DNA of 64,000 nt. Origin: Leifsonia sp. AG29. Its GTDB lineage: Bacteria; Actinomycetota; Actinomycetes; Actinomycetales; Microbacteriaceae. Location of the stretch: the NCBI RefSeq assembly GCF_009765225.1, contig NZ_VMSF01000001.1, positions 2,728,001 to 2,792,000 of the forward strand, written 5' to 3'. Both the position numbers and the translations under genes were made by a program. Below the pieces are notes generated by a model that worked only from the letters and a program-made list of their open reading frames with translations, searched no databases and had not been told where the DNA came from. Shown in pieces: positions 22,489 through 31,389 of this stretch. Positions within the stretch are counted from its first letter, which is position 1, and each line of letters starts with the position of its first letter.

Positions 22489-22534
22489 CCAGGGAATACC
22501 CTGGTGGCGTATCGTGTATACCCATAGGGGGTAC
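22489..22534. promoter_or_regulatory. CsoR-type operator(s) upstream of the MFS exporter
   Basis: TATACCCATAGGGGGTAC (22517-22534) is nearly identical to the copZ-proximal operator. Just upstream, GAATACC-CTGG-TGGCGTAT (22494-22512) resembles the first copZ operator and lies partly in the palindrome CCAGGG-AATA-CCCTGG (22489-22504). The same two-site architecture as at copZ, 24 bp before the MFS ATG, indicates copper control. Confidence 0.75.
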
Positions 22535-22557
22535 CTGTATCGAAAGGAATGTGCACC

Positions 22558-23982
22558 ATGTCAACACACTCGTCGAGTTCACGTCGCTGGCTCGGATTGA
22601 CGCTCATCGCAGCGGCCCAATTCGTCGTCATCATGGACACCTCGATCATCGGGGTCGCCCTCCCGGGCATCCAGCGCGACCTGGGATTCACGCCCGAATC
22701 CCTGTCGTGGGTGTTCAACGCCTACGTGATCGCGTTCGGCGGCCTGCTCCTTCTCGGCGGACGCCTCGCCGATATCTTCGGAGCGCGGAAGATCTTCGCG
22801 CTCGGCTGGGTGACCCTCATCGCCGGCTCGGCGATCGCCGGCGCGGCGACGAACGTCGGCGTCGAGATCGGCGGCCGAGCGCTCCAGGGCGCCGGCGCCG
22901 CACTGATCGCCCCGGCCGCCCTCGCGCTGCTCATGACCGTGTTCGGCACCACCGCGGACCTGCCTCGGGCGTTCGCGGTCTACGGCGCGGCGGCTCCGAT
23001 CGGCGGCACGGCGGGCGTCTTCCTCGGAGGGGTGCTGACCGAAGTCGCCTCGTGGCCCTGGGTTTACTACATCACCATCCCGATCGCGGTGCTCGTGCTC
23101 GCTCTCACCGCCACGGCGCTCCCCCGCACGCCGAAGCGGTCGTCAGGTTCGATCGACCTCGCGGGCGCTCTGACGGCGACCGGCGGACTCGCGGCGCTCG
23201 TCTACGCAGTCGTACGGGCACCCGAGGAAGGCTGGAGCGCGGGCACCACACTGGTCACCCTCGGAGCGGGAATCGCTCTCCTGATCACCTTCTTCATCAT
23301 CCAGTCCCGCTCACGGATGCCCTTGCTCCGACTGGGCCTTCTGCGCTCCCGGCTTATCGCGGCAGCGAACACCGCGCAGTTGCTCCTCGGAGCGGCGTGG
23401 GTCTCTATGTGGTTCTTCCTCAACCTCTACATCCAGCAGGTGCTCGGGGCCGGGGCCTTCGTCGCCGGAGCGGCCCTCCTGCCGATGACCGGGCTCATCG
23501 TGCTGGGGATGGTGCTGCTGGCGCCGCGTCTCCAGCGGCGACTGAGCACCCAGACGATGGTGTCGTCTGGCCTGGCGCTCCTGGGCGCCGCGCTCGTGTG
23601 GCTCTCCTTCGCCCGGCCGGATGGGAGCTACCTCGTCGACGTGGTCCCGGCATCCCTGCTCGCAGCGCTCGGCATGTCTCTGGCATTCGTCCCCTCCCTG
23701 GGCACGGCGATCAGCGCCGCCCTACCCGCGGAGGCGGGGGTCGCGTCCGGCCTTGTGAGCACCAGTTACCAGATCGGCTCGGCGATCGGACTGGCGGGCT
23801 TCACGGCGCTTGCTGTCGCCGTCACGGGAACCGAGACGGACCTCGCCGCGCTGACCCGCGGCTACTCGGCCGCCTTCCTCGGCGCAGGGCTTCTCGCCCT
23901 GGTCGCCGCCATCGTGTCGGCCATCGCGCTGCGCACCCCTCACCGCGCGCAGGAGCCGCTCGCGGCGGAGGAGCCCGCCTGA
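22558..23982 (+). CDS. DHA2-type MFS exporter, probably copper-inducible
   Basis: A 474-residue proton-driven exporter with about 14 TM helices. It has motif C-like and motif A features (MDTSIIGVALPGIQ near the start, GGRLADIFGARKIF after TM2). Family members export drugs, dyes or small metabolites; the substrate cannot be read from sequence. The ATG at 22558 is preferred over 22549 because AAAGGA is 9 nt upstream. CsoR-like operators precede it, so it is probably part of the copper response. It is convergent with a MarR gene. Confidence 0.9.
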   Translation: MSTHSSSSRRWLGLTLIAAAQFVVIMDTSIIGVALPGIQRDLGFTPESLSWVFNAYVIAFGGLLLLGGRLADIFGARKIFALGWVTLIAGSAIAGAATNVGVEIGGRALQGAGAALIAPAALALLMTVFGTTADLPRAFAVYGAAAPIGGTAGVFLGGVLTEVASWPWVYYITIPIAVLVLALTATALPRTPKRSSGSIDLAGALTATGGLAALVYAVVRAPEEGWSAGTTLVTLGAGIALLITFFIIQSRSRMPLLRLGLLRSRLIAAANTAQLLLGAAWVSMWFFLNLYIQQVLGAGAFVAGAALLPMTGLIVLGMVLLAPRLQRRLSTQTMVSSGLALLGAALVWLSFARPDGSYLVDVVPASLLAALGMSLAFVPSLGTAISAALPAEAGVASGLVSTSYQIGSAIGLAGFTALAVAVTGTETDLAALTRGYSAAFLGAGLLALVAAIVSAIALRTPHRAQEPLAAEEPA

Positions 23983-24001
23983 CTCGGTTGACTTCAGCGG
24001 C

Positions 24002-24025
24002 CCGGCCGCCCGCCGGGGCGGCCGG
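24002..24025. terminator. Bidirectional terminator between MFS and MarR genes
   Basis: A perfect 10-bp stem, CCGGCCGCCC with GGGCGGCCGG, around a GCCG loop, between convergent genes. Confidence 0.7.
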
Positions 24026-24042
24026 GGCGGTGGATCACCCAC

Positions 24043-24534
24043 TCACTCGAAGTGCGCCAGCCACTCCCGGAGGATCCGCTCGAGCGCCCTCCGATCGCGA
24101 GGGCCGACCAGCTCCAGCAGCCGGTGCTCGTTCGCGATGTGATCGGTGAACGCCGCGTCGATGACTTCGCGCCCGCGCTGCGTCAGCGACACCACCCTCG
24201 CGCGACCATCCTGCACACTGGGACGCCGCGTGACCAGCCCATCCCGTTCGAGCCTGTCCAGGCGCTTCGACATCCCCCCTGTCGTGACCATGGTCCAGTC
24301 GGCCAGCTCTCCGGCGCTCCGCTCGAAAGGCTCCCCGGCTCGCCGCAGGGTCGCCAGCACGTCGAAGTCGGCCTCTGAGAGACCATGACGCCGGTATACG
24401 GCGCTCAGCTCCTCCGTCAGGCGAGCCGCGAGTCGGTGCAACCGGCCGAAAACGGCCTGGGGCGCCACATCCAAGTCGGGACGCTCTCGGGCCCATTCGG
24501 CGGCGATCCTCGCCACACGATCCATTTCCCTCAT
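24043..24534 (-). CDS. MarR-family transcriptional regulator
   Basis: A 163-residue winged-helix regulator: RRHGLSEADFDVLATLRRAG, recognition region in MVTTGGMSKRLDRLERDGLV (about residues 80-99) and wing RRPSVQDGRARVVSLT. It is divergent from an EamA transporter gene with a 39-bp gap, so it most likely controls that transporter and itself. An in-frame Met at residue 4 is an alternative start. Confidence 0.93.
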   Translation of the reverse strand: MREMDRVARIAAEWARERPDLDVAPQAVFGRLHRLAARLTEELSAVYRRHGLSEADFDVLATLRRAGEPFERSAGELADWTMVTTGGMSKRLDRLERDGLVTRRPSVQDGRARVVSLTQRGREVIDAAFTDHIANEHRLLELVGPRDRRALERILREWLAHFE

Positions 24535-24573
24535 ATCGGGAATATACCTTGCTAGAAAGCCATTTTACCTTCC

Positions 24574-25488
24574 ATGGAAGATATTCGCAGATGGCTTCCC
24601 CTCGCTGCGTTCGCGCCGATCGCCTGGGGAAGCACCTACTTCGTCACCCGGGAGTTCCTCCCCGACGCTCCGCTGTGGGGCGCGACCATCCGAGCTCTGC
24701 CCGCCGGGCTGCTCCTTCTGGCCCTGGTACGCAAGCGCCCCCGGGGGTCCTGGTGGTGGAGATCCGCCGTACTGGGGACGCTCAACGTCGGTGCCTTCTT
24801 CGTGCTTATCTACGCGGCGGCACATCTGCTGCCCACGAGCATCGCGTCCACGATCATGGCGTTTTCACCCGTCGCCCTCGCCATCATCGCGTGGCCCCTC
24901 GTACACGAACGACCCAACGGGTTGCGGTTAAGTGGCGCCGCGGTCGGCGTCGCAGGGGTGATTCTGATGTTGTGGGGTGGCACGAACACGGTGAACGTAG
25001 CCGGCATCGCCGCCTCCGCAACAGCGATGGTCATGTCCGCGGTCGGCTTTATCCTCGCCAAACGATGGAACCCCGAAGTCGGGGCGCTCGCCTCCACCGC
25101 GTGGCAGCTGACAGCAGGCGGGCTGCTCCTGCTCCCGGTCGCCGCGATCCTCGAGGGGCCGCCGCCAGCCATGGACGCGACAACGATCGGCGCCTATGCC
25201 TACCTCACCCTGGTGGCGACGGCTCTGGCGTACGTCGCATGGTTCACCGCCCTTGCGCATCTGCGGGCGGATTCCGTCGGGCTGGTGGGCCTCCTCAATC
25301 CTGCCGCCGGCGTGCTGCTCGGCGTCGTCGTCGCGGGCGATATCCTCGATGCCCGCCAGTGGGCAGGACTGGCGGTCGTCCTCCTCGGAGTGGCCGCACC
25401 ATTCGCTGCGAAGCTCGTCCCCTGGCCACGGCAGGGCCTAGGTCGCTTTCGAGCGCCAGAGCATCGCCGCGAGCCCGGAGTCGGATGA
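24574..25488 (+). CDS. EamA/DMT-family transporter
   Basis: A 304-residue membrane protein with ten helices in two EamA repeats (APIAWGSTYFVTREFLP at the start of repeat 1; SAVGFILAKRW at the start of repeat 2). The drug/metabolite transporter superfamily exports small metabolites or toxic compounds. No clear Shine-Dalgarno precedes the ATG; a TATACC about 30 bp upstream may be a -10, which would give a short leader. The tail is basic and variable. Regulation by the divergent MarR is inferred. Confidence 0.9.
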   Translation: MEDIRRWLPLAAFAPIAWGSTYFVTREFLPDAPLWGATIRALPAGLLLLALVRKRPRGSWWWRSAVLGTLNVGAFFVLIYAAAHLLPTSIASTIMAFSPVALAIIAWPLVHERPNGLRLSGAAVGVAGVILMLWGGTNTVNVAGIAASATAMVMSAVGFILAKRWNPEVGALASTAWQLTAGGLLLLPVAAILEGPPPAMDATTIGAYAYLTLVATALAYVAWFTALAHLRADSVGLVGLLNPAAGVLLGVVVAGDILDARQWAGLAVVLLGVAAPFAAKLVPWPRQGLGRFRAPEHRREPGVG

Positions 25489-25636
25489 AAGGCTGCGGAT
25501 TGCGTGTCCCAACCCGCCCGGGCCGTGCCCGACACTCACCTCACCGAAGGGGACAGGTACCTCGGCGCCCTGCAGTGCGTCGAAGCGCGTATTCGCGTCG
25601 TATGTTCCCGATCCTTCACACGAAAACAGACCCGAA

Positions 25637-26006
25637 ATGAGAACCAGAATGGTGACTCTCGCCACCGGTGCCCTTCTGAGTGCGCTGGTCGGATGCTCCG
25701 ACGGTTCAGCCGACGACCGAATGCCGAATCCGGCTTCCCGCGCTCACACGTCTCAGATGGACATCTCGGAACATGGACGGCATGACGAGCCAAGCGGACA
25801 TGGACGCCCTCCATAGCGCCACCGGCGACGGGGCTTCGGCTCTCTTCCTCCTGCAGATGATTCAACATCACAGCGGTACCGTCGCCATGGCCACGACCGA
25901 GATCGAAAAGGGGCGCTCGCCCGACGAGGTCGCGTTGGCGTGCAGCCTCGTCGCCGCGCGGACCGCCGAAGTCGCCGTGATGAGGGGACTCCTCGCGGAT
26001 CTCTGA
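25637..26006 (+). pseudogene. Decayed second DUF305 lipoprotein gene
   Basis: From the ATG at 25637 one frame reads a lipoprotein signal (ATGALLSALVGC) close to that of the intact DUF305 gene. It then hits TAG near 25817. The second DUF305 repeat continues in another frame: ALFLLQMIQHHSGTVAMATT to MRGLLADL, ending at 26006. The first His-rich repeat (HHQQA) is deleted. Flanking bases before the ATG and after the stop also resemble those at the intact copy (21131-21739), so this is a duplicate that has lost its centre and frame. Confidence 0.88.
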
Positions 26007-26405
26007 AGCGATCCGGTCGCTCCAGACGCGGGCATCGTCACGCCGCCTCCCGATTCGAGGCGCCCCCCACCCCTCCGATACTCAGACTGCGTCGCCGGCC
26101 TTCATAGCGGGGCGCGTCATGGACGGCCTGGCCCTTCACATCCTGGTCAACGATATTGCGACGATGCTGGGGCGTCGAGGACATCGCCGAGCACTGCACC
26201 CACGGCCAGAATGGTGGTCGAAGCCATAGCCGTCGTCGACATCGTGGCCGGCCTAGCCGGACTCGACACCATCGCATACAGCATCGGCTCGATCACTGGA
26301 TGGGCCAACGAATACTTCAGGGTCATCCGCGACGCAGCCGCGCGTGTGTGACGATAGCGCACACGCTCGCAGAGATCGTCGTGGAGCGCGGTTAGCCGCT
26401 CCGTC
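26007..26405. other. Gene-poor remnant region
   Basis: About 400 bp without an intact gene. A plus-strand frame near 26210-26351 reads a regular 46-residue stretch (VVDIVAGLAGLDTIAYSIGS, then WANEYFRVIRDAAARV) that looks protein-like but has no start signal or family I recognise. Probably the tail of a decayed gene at the edge of the island. Confidence 0.5.
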
Positions 26406-27293
26406 TCATTGAACTAGGTGGCTTGCCGCGAATTGCTGGACCCGTTCGCGCGTCGTTACCGGGTCCTCGTCAGCCGTGCGGATCCGGAGAGTCGGGATGC
26501 CGAGTTCTGGGAGGAGTCGGAGTTCCATCCAGCGGCGCATGCGCACGAATTCGATGTAGCCTTCGAGGCCGGCGAGGCCTTGTCGGCGACCGTAGCCTTG
26601 ACCCGTGTGGTAGTCGATGACATGTTCGACCCACCAATTGGGGCGCTCGGATGCGGCGCGACGCAGCACGGGTTCGGGGTCTCCCGGGTCCAGATAGACC
26701 ACGATCGGGTTGCGAGTCCGCACCGTATCGATCAGGCGGCGCACGTGGACGGCGAGCTCCAGTGCGGGACGGTCCAACCGGGCGATGAAGGCGCAGGCCG
26801 GGTTCTGCATCAGGACACACTCCCAGATCTGCACTCCCGCGTCGCGGCGACCGGCACCGTAGTCTCTCCAGCTCTCCAAGAGAACTTCGGCGTGGGTGGC
26901 TGAATCGATGTCGCCGTCGTAGACGTCGGCGCGGCGCAGTTCCGCGGCGACCGGTTCCGAGACGTCCAGCCGATCGACGTTTCGGACCAGCCAGCCCGAC
27001 GACCGCGGCTCGGCCCTCGCCTGGACGAGCCGCCCGGACTCGGGATCGAGCTTGAAGAGTCGCTGGAGGGCCTCGTCGGACATCAGCGAGACATTCTCGA
27101 CATCGACCGGATGGTTCGGGCGCCCCTCCGGCCAGTGATCGACGTCCGCGCCGCGGCTCGACAGCCACTCCGCTAACGCGCGGGCGTTGGTGGACTTGCC
27201 CGAACCCGGCACCCCTTCGAACAAGACGATTCCGTCCGCTCGCTTGAGGGCGGGGCCGGAGGACGACACACGCACGGGCACCCTTTTTCCCAT
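26406..27293 (-). CDS. P-loop kinase-like protein (AAA family ATPase)
   Basis: A 295-residue protein with Walker A GVPGSGKST (residues 27-35) at the start of a kinase-like fold (GIVLFEGVPGSGKS). Later motifs are QIWECVLMQNP, HVRRLIDTVRTRNPIVVYLDP and a C-terminal RIRTADEDP. The layout resembles thymidylate- or adenylylsulfate-kinase-like P-loop proteins, but the substrate is unknown. The ATG at 27293 or the GTG one codon earlier could start; GGGAGAG lies 7-10 nt upstream. Only a few bases separate it from the EamA gene, so they form a transcript. Confidence 0.75.
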   Translation of the reverse strand: MGKRVPVRVSSSGPALKRADGIVLFEGVPGSGKSTNARALAEWLSSRGADVDHWPEGRPNHPVDVENVSLMSDEALQRLFKLDPESGRLVQARAEPRSSGWLVRNVDRLDVSEPVAAELRRADVYDGDIDSATHAEVLLESWRDYGAGRRDAGVQIWECVLMQNPACAFIARLDRPALELAVHVRRLIDTVRTRNPIVVYLDPGDPEPVLRRAASERPNWWVEHVIDYHTGQGYGRRQGLAGLEGYIEFVRMRRWMELRLLPELGIPTLRIRTADEDPVTTRERVQQFAASHLVQ

Positions 27294-27297
27294 CACG

Positions 27298-28248
27298 TCA
27301 CAGCTCTCCCGTCATCCCTGTCCGCGCTCCGACAGACCTGTCGAGCCGAGGCGTCCGCGACCGCCGGTGGCGACGCTCGATCCCCTGACCCGCGTAGCTG
27401 GCCGCCACGACGAGGGCGGCTCCGGCAATTCCCGCGCCGCCGATGCTCTCTCCGGCCAGAGCGACGCCGATGAGCAGAGCCCAGACGGGCTCGGTCCCCA
27501 TCAGGATGCTCGCGCGTGATGCGGAGGTGCGGCGGACGGCCCAGAGTTGCACCACGAAGGCGAACACCGAACACAGCAACCCGAGGAAGAGCACGTCGAA
27601 CCACGCTCGCAGGGTGAGCTGCATGACAGCCGCCGGGAGGGCGTCGCCCGCCCCCACCCCGAACACCGTAGCGCACACCGTCATCTGCACCAACACCACT
27701 CCGAGGCTGCCGGCCGAGTCGCTGCGGAGCAGCCCAGCGCTGGCCGTGACGTGCACGGCACGCACCACGGCGGCCGAGATCACCAGCAGGTCTCCGACGC
27801 TCGGAGGCCGGAGGCCCCCGTTCGAGACCAGCAGGCCGACGCCGACGATCGCGGCGAACGCGGCGACGAAGTACTGTGCCGGGAGCCAGGTGCGGGAGGC
27901 GAGTCCCTCGAGGAAGGGCGTGAGAATCAGCGACAGACTGATCAGAACGCCCGCGTTGGTCGCCGAGGTCCCGTGCACGCCCGCCGTCTCCAACGCGATG
28001 ACGGCCGCCTGCGACAAACCGAGGCCGAGTGCGACGACGAGCGCTCGGCCCCGCGGCAGCTGCTCCCTGCGGAACAGCACGACGAGGCCCAGGGCCACCG
28101 CAGCCACCAGGAACCGCAGCGCCAAGGTGGCGGGCACGCCGACGGCGGCGGTGAGGTCCTTCGCGGCCAGGAAGCTGCCTCCCCACACCATCGCGACCCC
28201 GATCAGGAGCGCGTCGACGAAGAACTCAGGGCGCATCCGGGACATCAT
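27298..28248 (-). CDS. EamA/DMT-family transporter
   Basis: A 316-residue ten-helix transporter with two EamA repeats (GVAMVWGGSFLAAKDL; AVVRAVHVTASAGLL). The C-terminal tail is Arg-rich. Divergent from a LysR-type gene (70-bp gap), which probably regulates it. Substrate unknown; the family moves amino acids, nucleosides or drugs out of the cell. Confidence 0.9.
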   Translation of the reverse strand: MMSRMRPEFFVDALLIGVAMVWGGSFLAAKDLTAAVGVPATLALRFLVAAVALGLVVLFRREQLPRGRALVVALGLGLSQAAVIALETAGVHGTSATNAGVLISLSLILTPFLEGLASRTWLPAQYFVAAFAAIVGVGLLVSNGGLRPPSVGDLLVISAAVVRAVHVTASAGLLRSDSAGSLGVVLVQMTVCATVFGVGAGDALPAAVMQLTLRAWFDVLFLGLLCSVFAFVVQLWAVRRTSASRASILMGTEPVWALLIGVALAGESIGGAGIAGAALVVAASYAGQGIERRHRRSRTPRLDRSVGARTGMTGEL

Positions 28249-28318
28249 GCGACCAGTCTCAACAGTGAGACCATGAAGAACAATGAGCGGTTGCTATACC
28301 GACGTGTAAGAATCTCTT

Positions 28319-29257
28319 ATGGATCCGTGGCGTCTGCGATTGCTCAGAGAGCTCGGAGACCGGGGAAGCGTCTCCGCGGTGGCCGCGGCACTGCACATCA
28401 CCCCCTCGGCCGTCTCGCAGCAACTCGCCGCCCTTCAGGCCGGCATCCCCGTCCCCCTGACGGAGAAACGAGGCCGTGCTCTCGCTCTCACGCCGGCCGG
28501 CGAAGCCCTGGCCGCCGCATCGAGGCGCGTCGAGGAGTCCCTCGCCGCCGCCCAGGATGCGGTCGCCTCGTTTCTCGACGACGACCGAGAGCCCATCAGC
28601 GTCACGGCATTCCACAGCGCAGGGCTTGCCCTCTTCGGCCGCCTCCTCGCCGAGCTGGATGCCGACCTCACCGTGAAGCTCACCGACGCCGACGTGGCGC
28701 AGCACGACTTCCCGCGCCTGACCGCGGACTTCGACCTCGTCATCGCTCACCGGCTGGCGCACGCGCCGGAATGGCCGACGGAGCGTCTGGCCGTCATCCC
28801 GCTGTTCACGGAGCCGTTCGACATCGCGATGCGGGAGGACCACCCGCTCGCCGGACACGCCTCGATCCGCCCGCAGGACCTCGCGCACGAACACTGGATC
28901 TCAGCGCACGAAGGGTTCCCGCTCGCGGGAGTCGTCGAACACCTGGGAGCGCTCGCCGGACGGCCTCCGCGGATCGATCACCGGGTCAACGAGTTCTTCG
29001 TCGCGGCCGAGATCGTGCGCACGAGCCGTGCGATCGCGGTGATGCCGCGGCTGACCGCTGCTCCCCTCGCGGTGAACGGACTCGTGCTCCGCCCGCTCGA
29101 GGGAACGACGGTCGTGCGCCACGTCGACGTCCTCGCGCGGCTCGACTCCGTCGCACGAGCCCGGACCCGCCGCGTGATCGCCGCGCTTCACCGCGCCGCG
29201 GAGCCGGCGCCTCCCGGAGCGGATGTGCGGCGCTCGCGCAGCACTCCGATGCCGTAG
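28319..29257 (+). CDS. LysR-family transcriptional regulator
   Basis: A 312-residue regulator. HTH at residues 5-60 (LRELGDRGSVSAVAAALHIT, PSAVSQQLAALQ), then a periplasmic-binding-protein-like effector domain with ISVTAFHSAGLALFGRLL and EFFVAAEIVRTSRAIAVMPR. The divergent EamA exporter is the probable target. Its last 70 bp overlap the end of the convergent membrane-protein gene, so the basic, Pro-rich tail from about residue 290 is encoded in both senses. Confidence 0.93.
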   Translation: MDPWRLRLLRELGDRGSVSAVAAALHITPSAVSQQLAALQAGIPVPLTEKRGRALALTPAGEALAAASRRVEESLAAAQDAVASFLDDDREPISVTAFHSAGLALFGRLLAELDADLTVKLTDADVAQHDFPRLTADFDLVIAHRLAHAPEWPTERLAVIPLFTEPFDIAMREDHPLAGHASIRPQDLAHEHWISAHEGFPLAGVVEHLGALAGRPPRIDHRVNEFFVAAEIVRTSRAIAVMPRLTAAPLAVNGLVLRPLEGTTVVRHVDVLARLDSVARARTRRVIAALHRAAEPAPPGADVRRSRSTPMP

Positions 29258-29859
29258 ACCACGGCGCCCGCGAGGTAGAGCAGCCCGTGAGCGACCCGCA
29301 GCGGCTGGCCCACGAAGAACTGCGGAACGAGCAGCACCAACGCCACCGCCACGAGGACCGAGCCGAGCAGCGACACGCTCCTCGGTCGGGTCGTGAAGAT
29401 TCCGACCACCGCGCCGACGGCCACGCACAGCGCCCCCGTCAGGAACACGAGAAGACCGACCCCGCCGCGCACGTCGGATGCCAGCGCGACCAGCCGAGCC
29501 GCCGTCGCCGGGGACGACCCCTGCGCGGCCACCCCCAGCGCGTGCAACCCGTACGCCTCGGCCCCGTAGAACGGGAAGATCAGACAGACACCCACCACTT
29601 GGAGGAGCCAGGCGACCCTGGCCGAAACCGGCCGTCGCCACGCCTCGGCATACGTTCCCGTGGCGGCGATCAGCAAAGCAGCGAACGCGACGATCGCACT
29701 GAGATGCGCGACCAGCCACAACGCCGAGCCGAAGGCGCGAGCGCCCTCCAAGCCGGTCTCACTCGAGAAGGGTCGCAACGCCGGGTACAGGGCGAAGGCC
29801 GCCCCGGACACGATCCACGCCGCCCCGGTCGCGCCCCGCGACATCAATCTCACACTCAT
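29188..29859 (-). CDS. Six-helix membrane protein of unknown function
   Basis: A 223-residue integral membrane protein with about six hydrophobic segments (residues 10-30, 47-68, 80-103, 125-148, 155-175, 182-200). No domain is recognised. The ATG at 29857-29859 has GGAGAGG upstream. It overlaps the LysR gene tail to tail by 70 bp, which is unusually long. It follows the MFS gene on the same strand after 125 bp. Confidence 0.75.
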   Translation of the reverse strand: MSVRLMSRGATGAAWIVSGAAFALYPALRPFSSETGLEGARAFGSALWLVAHLSAIVAFAALLIAATGTYAEAWRRPVSARVAWLLQVVGVCLIFPFYGAEAYGLHALGVAAQGSSPATAARLVALASDVRGGVGLLVFLTGALCVAVGAVVGIFTTRPRSVSLLGSVLVAVALVLLVPQFFVGQPLRVAHGLLYLAGAVVYGIGVLRERRTSAPGGAGSAAR

Positions 29860-29984
29860 GCCTGGCCTCTCCACTCCATCGATCCGGACCGGCCCAGGGC
29901 CGATCGGTTCTGCTCGTCCAGCCGCACCGGCGCAGCCGACCCTATCTGTGCGCACGCTCGAACGCTGCGCCGAAAGTCCCGCGC

Positions 29985-31376
29985 TCACCGGCGGACCCTC
30001 GGGCCGACCAACCAGGCGAGCACCACCAGTACGACGGTCGGAGCGATCGCTGCGGCGAACCGCCAGCCGCCGGCCGTCGCGCCGACCCCCGTGAAGATCG
30101 CGGACGCGACAACGAGGGCGATCGGCGAGAACACCGCGTCCGCGATCGCTCCGGCCGAGCTGTTGAAGCCCTGGTCGGTGTCCGTCGAGTACCGCAGCGT
30201 GAGCACTTCGAGACGCGGGTAGAGAATGCCCATCCCTGCGCCCGCAAATCCCCATCCGGCCACCACCACGACCGGGGCGAGGCCACCGACCGCCACCGCG
30301 ACGAGTACCGCGAGCGCGATGGTCAGCCCGCCGAGACCGAGCCGCGCACACACCGCGTCGGTGAGCGACGGCGAGCGGCCCTGCCACCAGGACGCGGCCG
30401 CCCAACTGAGGCCTCCCGCGGTCAGAGCCAATCCGGCGACGGCGGGCGAGAATTCGAACTGGGATACGAGCAGCAGGGGCACATACACCTCCGCGGCGAA
30501 GAAGGTGCCCGCCATGAGCGCCCGAAGCAGGATCACGCTCGGCAAGCCTCGGCGGCCGGTCAGCGTTCCGGACGGCAGCAGCGGCATGAGCGCGACAACG
30601 ACGGCCACGAAAGCGACCGCGGAGACGATCCACAGAAGCCCCCCGTGGACCCACTGCGAGCCGGACGCGAGCACCAGGATCGCTACAGCCAAGGCGAAGG
30701 CCCACATCAGCCGGCGACGACCGCCCGCTGAGCGCGTCCCTCCCGGACCGTCGATGCCTCGGACCGCCGTGGCAACCATGCACGACGCGACCACGGCCAG
30801 AACGAGCGCACCGACGAAGACCCATCGCCACCCGATGGTCTCGGCCAGCAGCCCGGCGAGGAACGGTCCCACGAGCGACGGGACCACCCAAGCGGCCGCG
30901 AATCCTGCGAAGATCTTCGGGTGCAGCCGCGACGGGTACCGGCGCGCGACGACGACATAGAACGAGACCGTCAGCGCGCCCCCGCCCAGACCGTGGAGGA
31001 GGCGCCCCGCGATGAACACGGGCATCGCGGGAGCGGCGGCGACCAGCGCCGACCCTCCCGCAAACAACGCGATCGCCACGAGGAGGATCCCGCGGGGTGA
31101 CCGCAGGTCGCACCACGCGCCGGCGAAGGCCATCCCGACGATGCTGATCGCCAGCGGACCGGCGAAGGTGAAACCGTAGAGTGTCGCTCCGTCCAGCTGG
31201 CGGCTCACGAGCGGCATGATCGTCGTCACGCCGAGCGACTCGAAGGCGGAGATCGCGACGAGCAGGCACATTCCGATCGTGGCCCACCGGAAGCGGGCAC
31301 CGAGAATCCCCTCCGGCTCGGCGGCGCTACCGAGGGGTGTGGGTTCGAACGAGGTGTCGGCTGCGGAAAGAGGCAT
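29985..31376 (-). CDS. MFS transporter, probable SoxR target
   Basis: A 463-residue exporter with 12-14 TM helices (GVTTIMPLVSRQLDG in the first helix region; GAWCDLRSPRGILLV as motif A). The ATG at 31374-31376 is preferred over an upstream TTG. It is divergent from soxR, and a perfect SoxR-box-like palindrome lies 16 bp upstream of its start. By analogy with SoxR regulons of actinobacteria it probably exports redox-active compounds. Confidence 0.9.
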   Translation of the reverse strand: MPLSAADTSFEPTPLGSAAEPEGILGARFRWATIGMCLLVAISAFESLGVTTIMPLVSRQLDGATLYGFTFAGPLAISIVGMAFAGAWCDLRSPRGILLVAIALFAGGSALVAAAPAMPVFIAGRLLHGLGGGALTVSFYVVVARRYPSRLHPKIFAGFAAAWVVPSLVGPFLAGLLAETIGWRWVFVGALVLAVVASCMVATAVRGIDGPGGTRSAGGRRRLMWAFALAVAILVLASGSQWVHGGLLWIVSAVAFVAVVVALMPLLPSGTLTGRRGLPSVILLRALMAGTFFAAEVYVPLLLVSQFEFSPAVAGLALTAGGLSWAAASWWQGRSPSLTDAVCARLGLGGLTIALAVLVAVAVGGLAPVVVVAGWGFAGAGMGILYPRLEVLTLRYSTDTDQGFNSSAGAIADAVFSPIALVVASAIFTGVGATAGGWRFAAAIAPTVVLVVLAWLVGPRVRR

Positions 31377-31389
31377 GGACCGACCGTAA

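Larger units (their letters stand above)
22261..22557. other. Regulatory region before the copper-linked MFS gene
   Basis: About 300 bp with no supported gene. The left part is GC-rich with nothing recognisable. The right third holds a perfect 12-bp palindrome (22462-22473), an interrupted palindrome (22489-22504) and a CsoR-like operator (22517-22534), listed separately. Confidence 0.7.
13817..26405. mobile_element. Putative tRNA-Phe-integrated copper-resistance island (right boundary uncertain)
   Basis: The segment starts at the tRNA-Phe 3' end with an interrupted tyrosine integrase pointing toward the tRNA. It contains a copper-resistance cluster, a decayed HTH/Rep-like gene, exporters and a decayed DUF305 duplicate. 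These are hallmarks of an integrated and partly degraded element. I did not find a second copy of the tRNA 3' end, so the right end given here (before the kinase gene) is only a guess; it could lie as far as about 33 kb. Confidence 0.45.
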
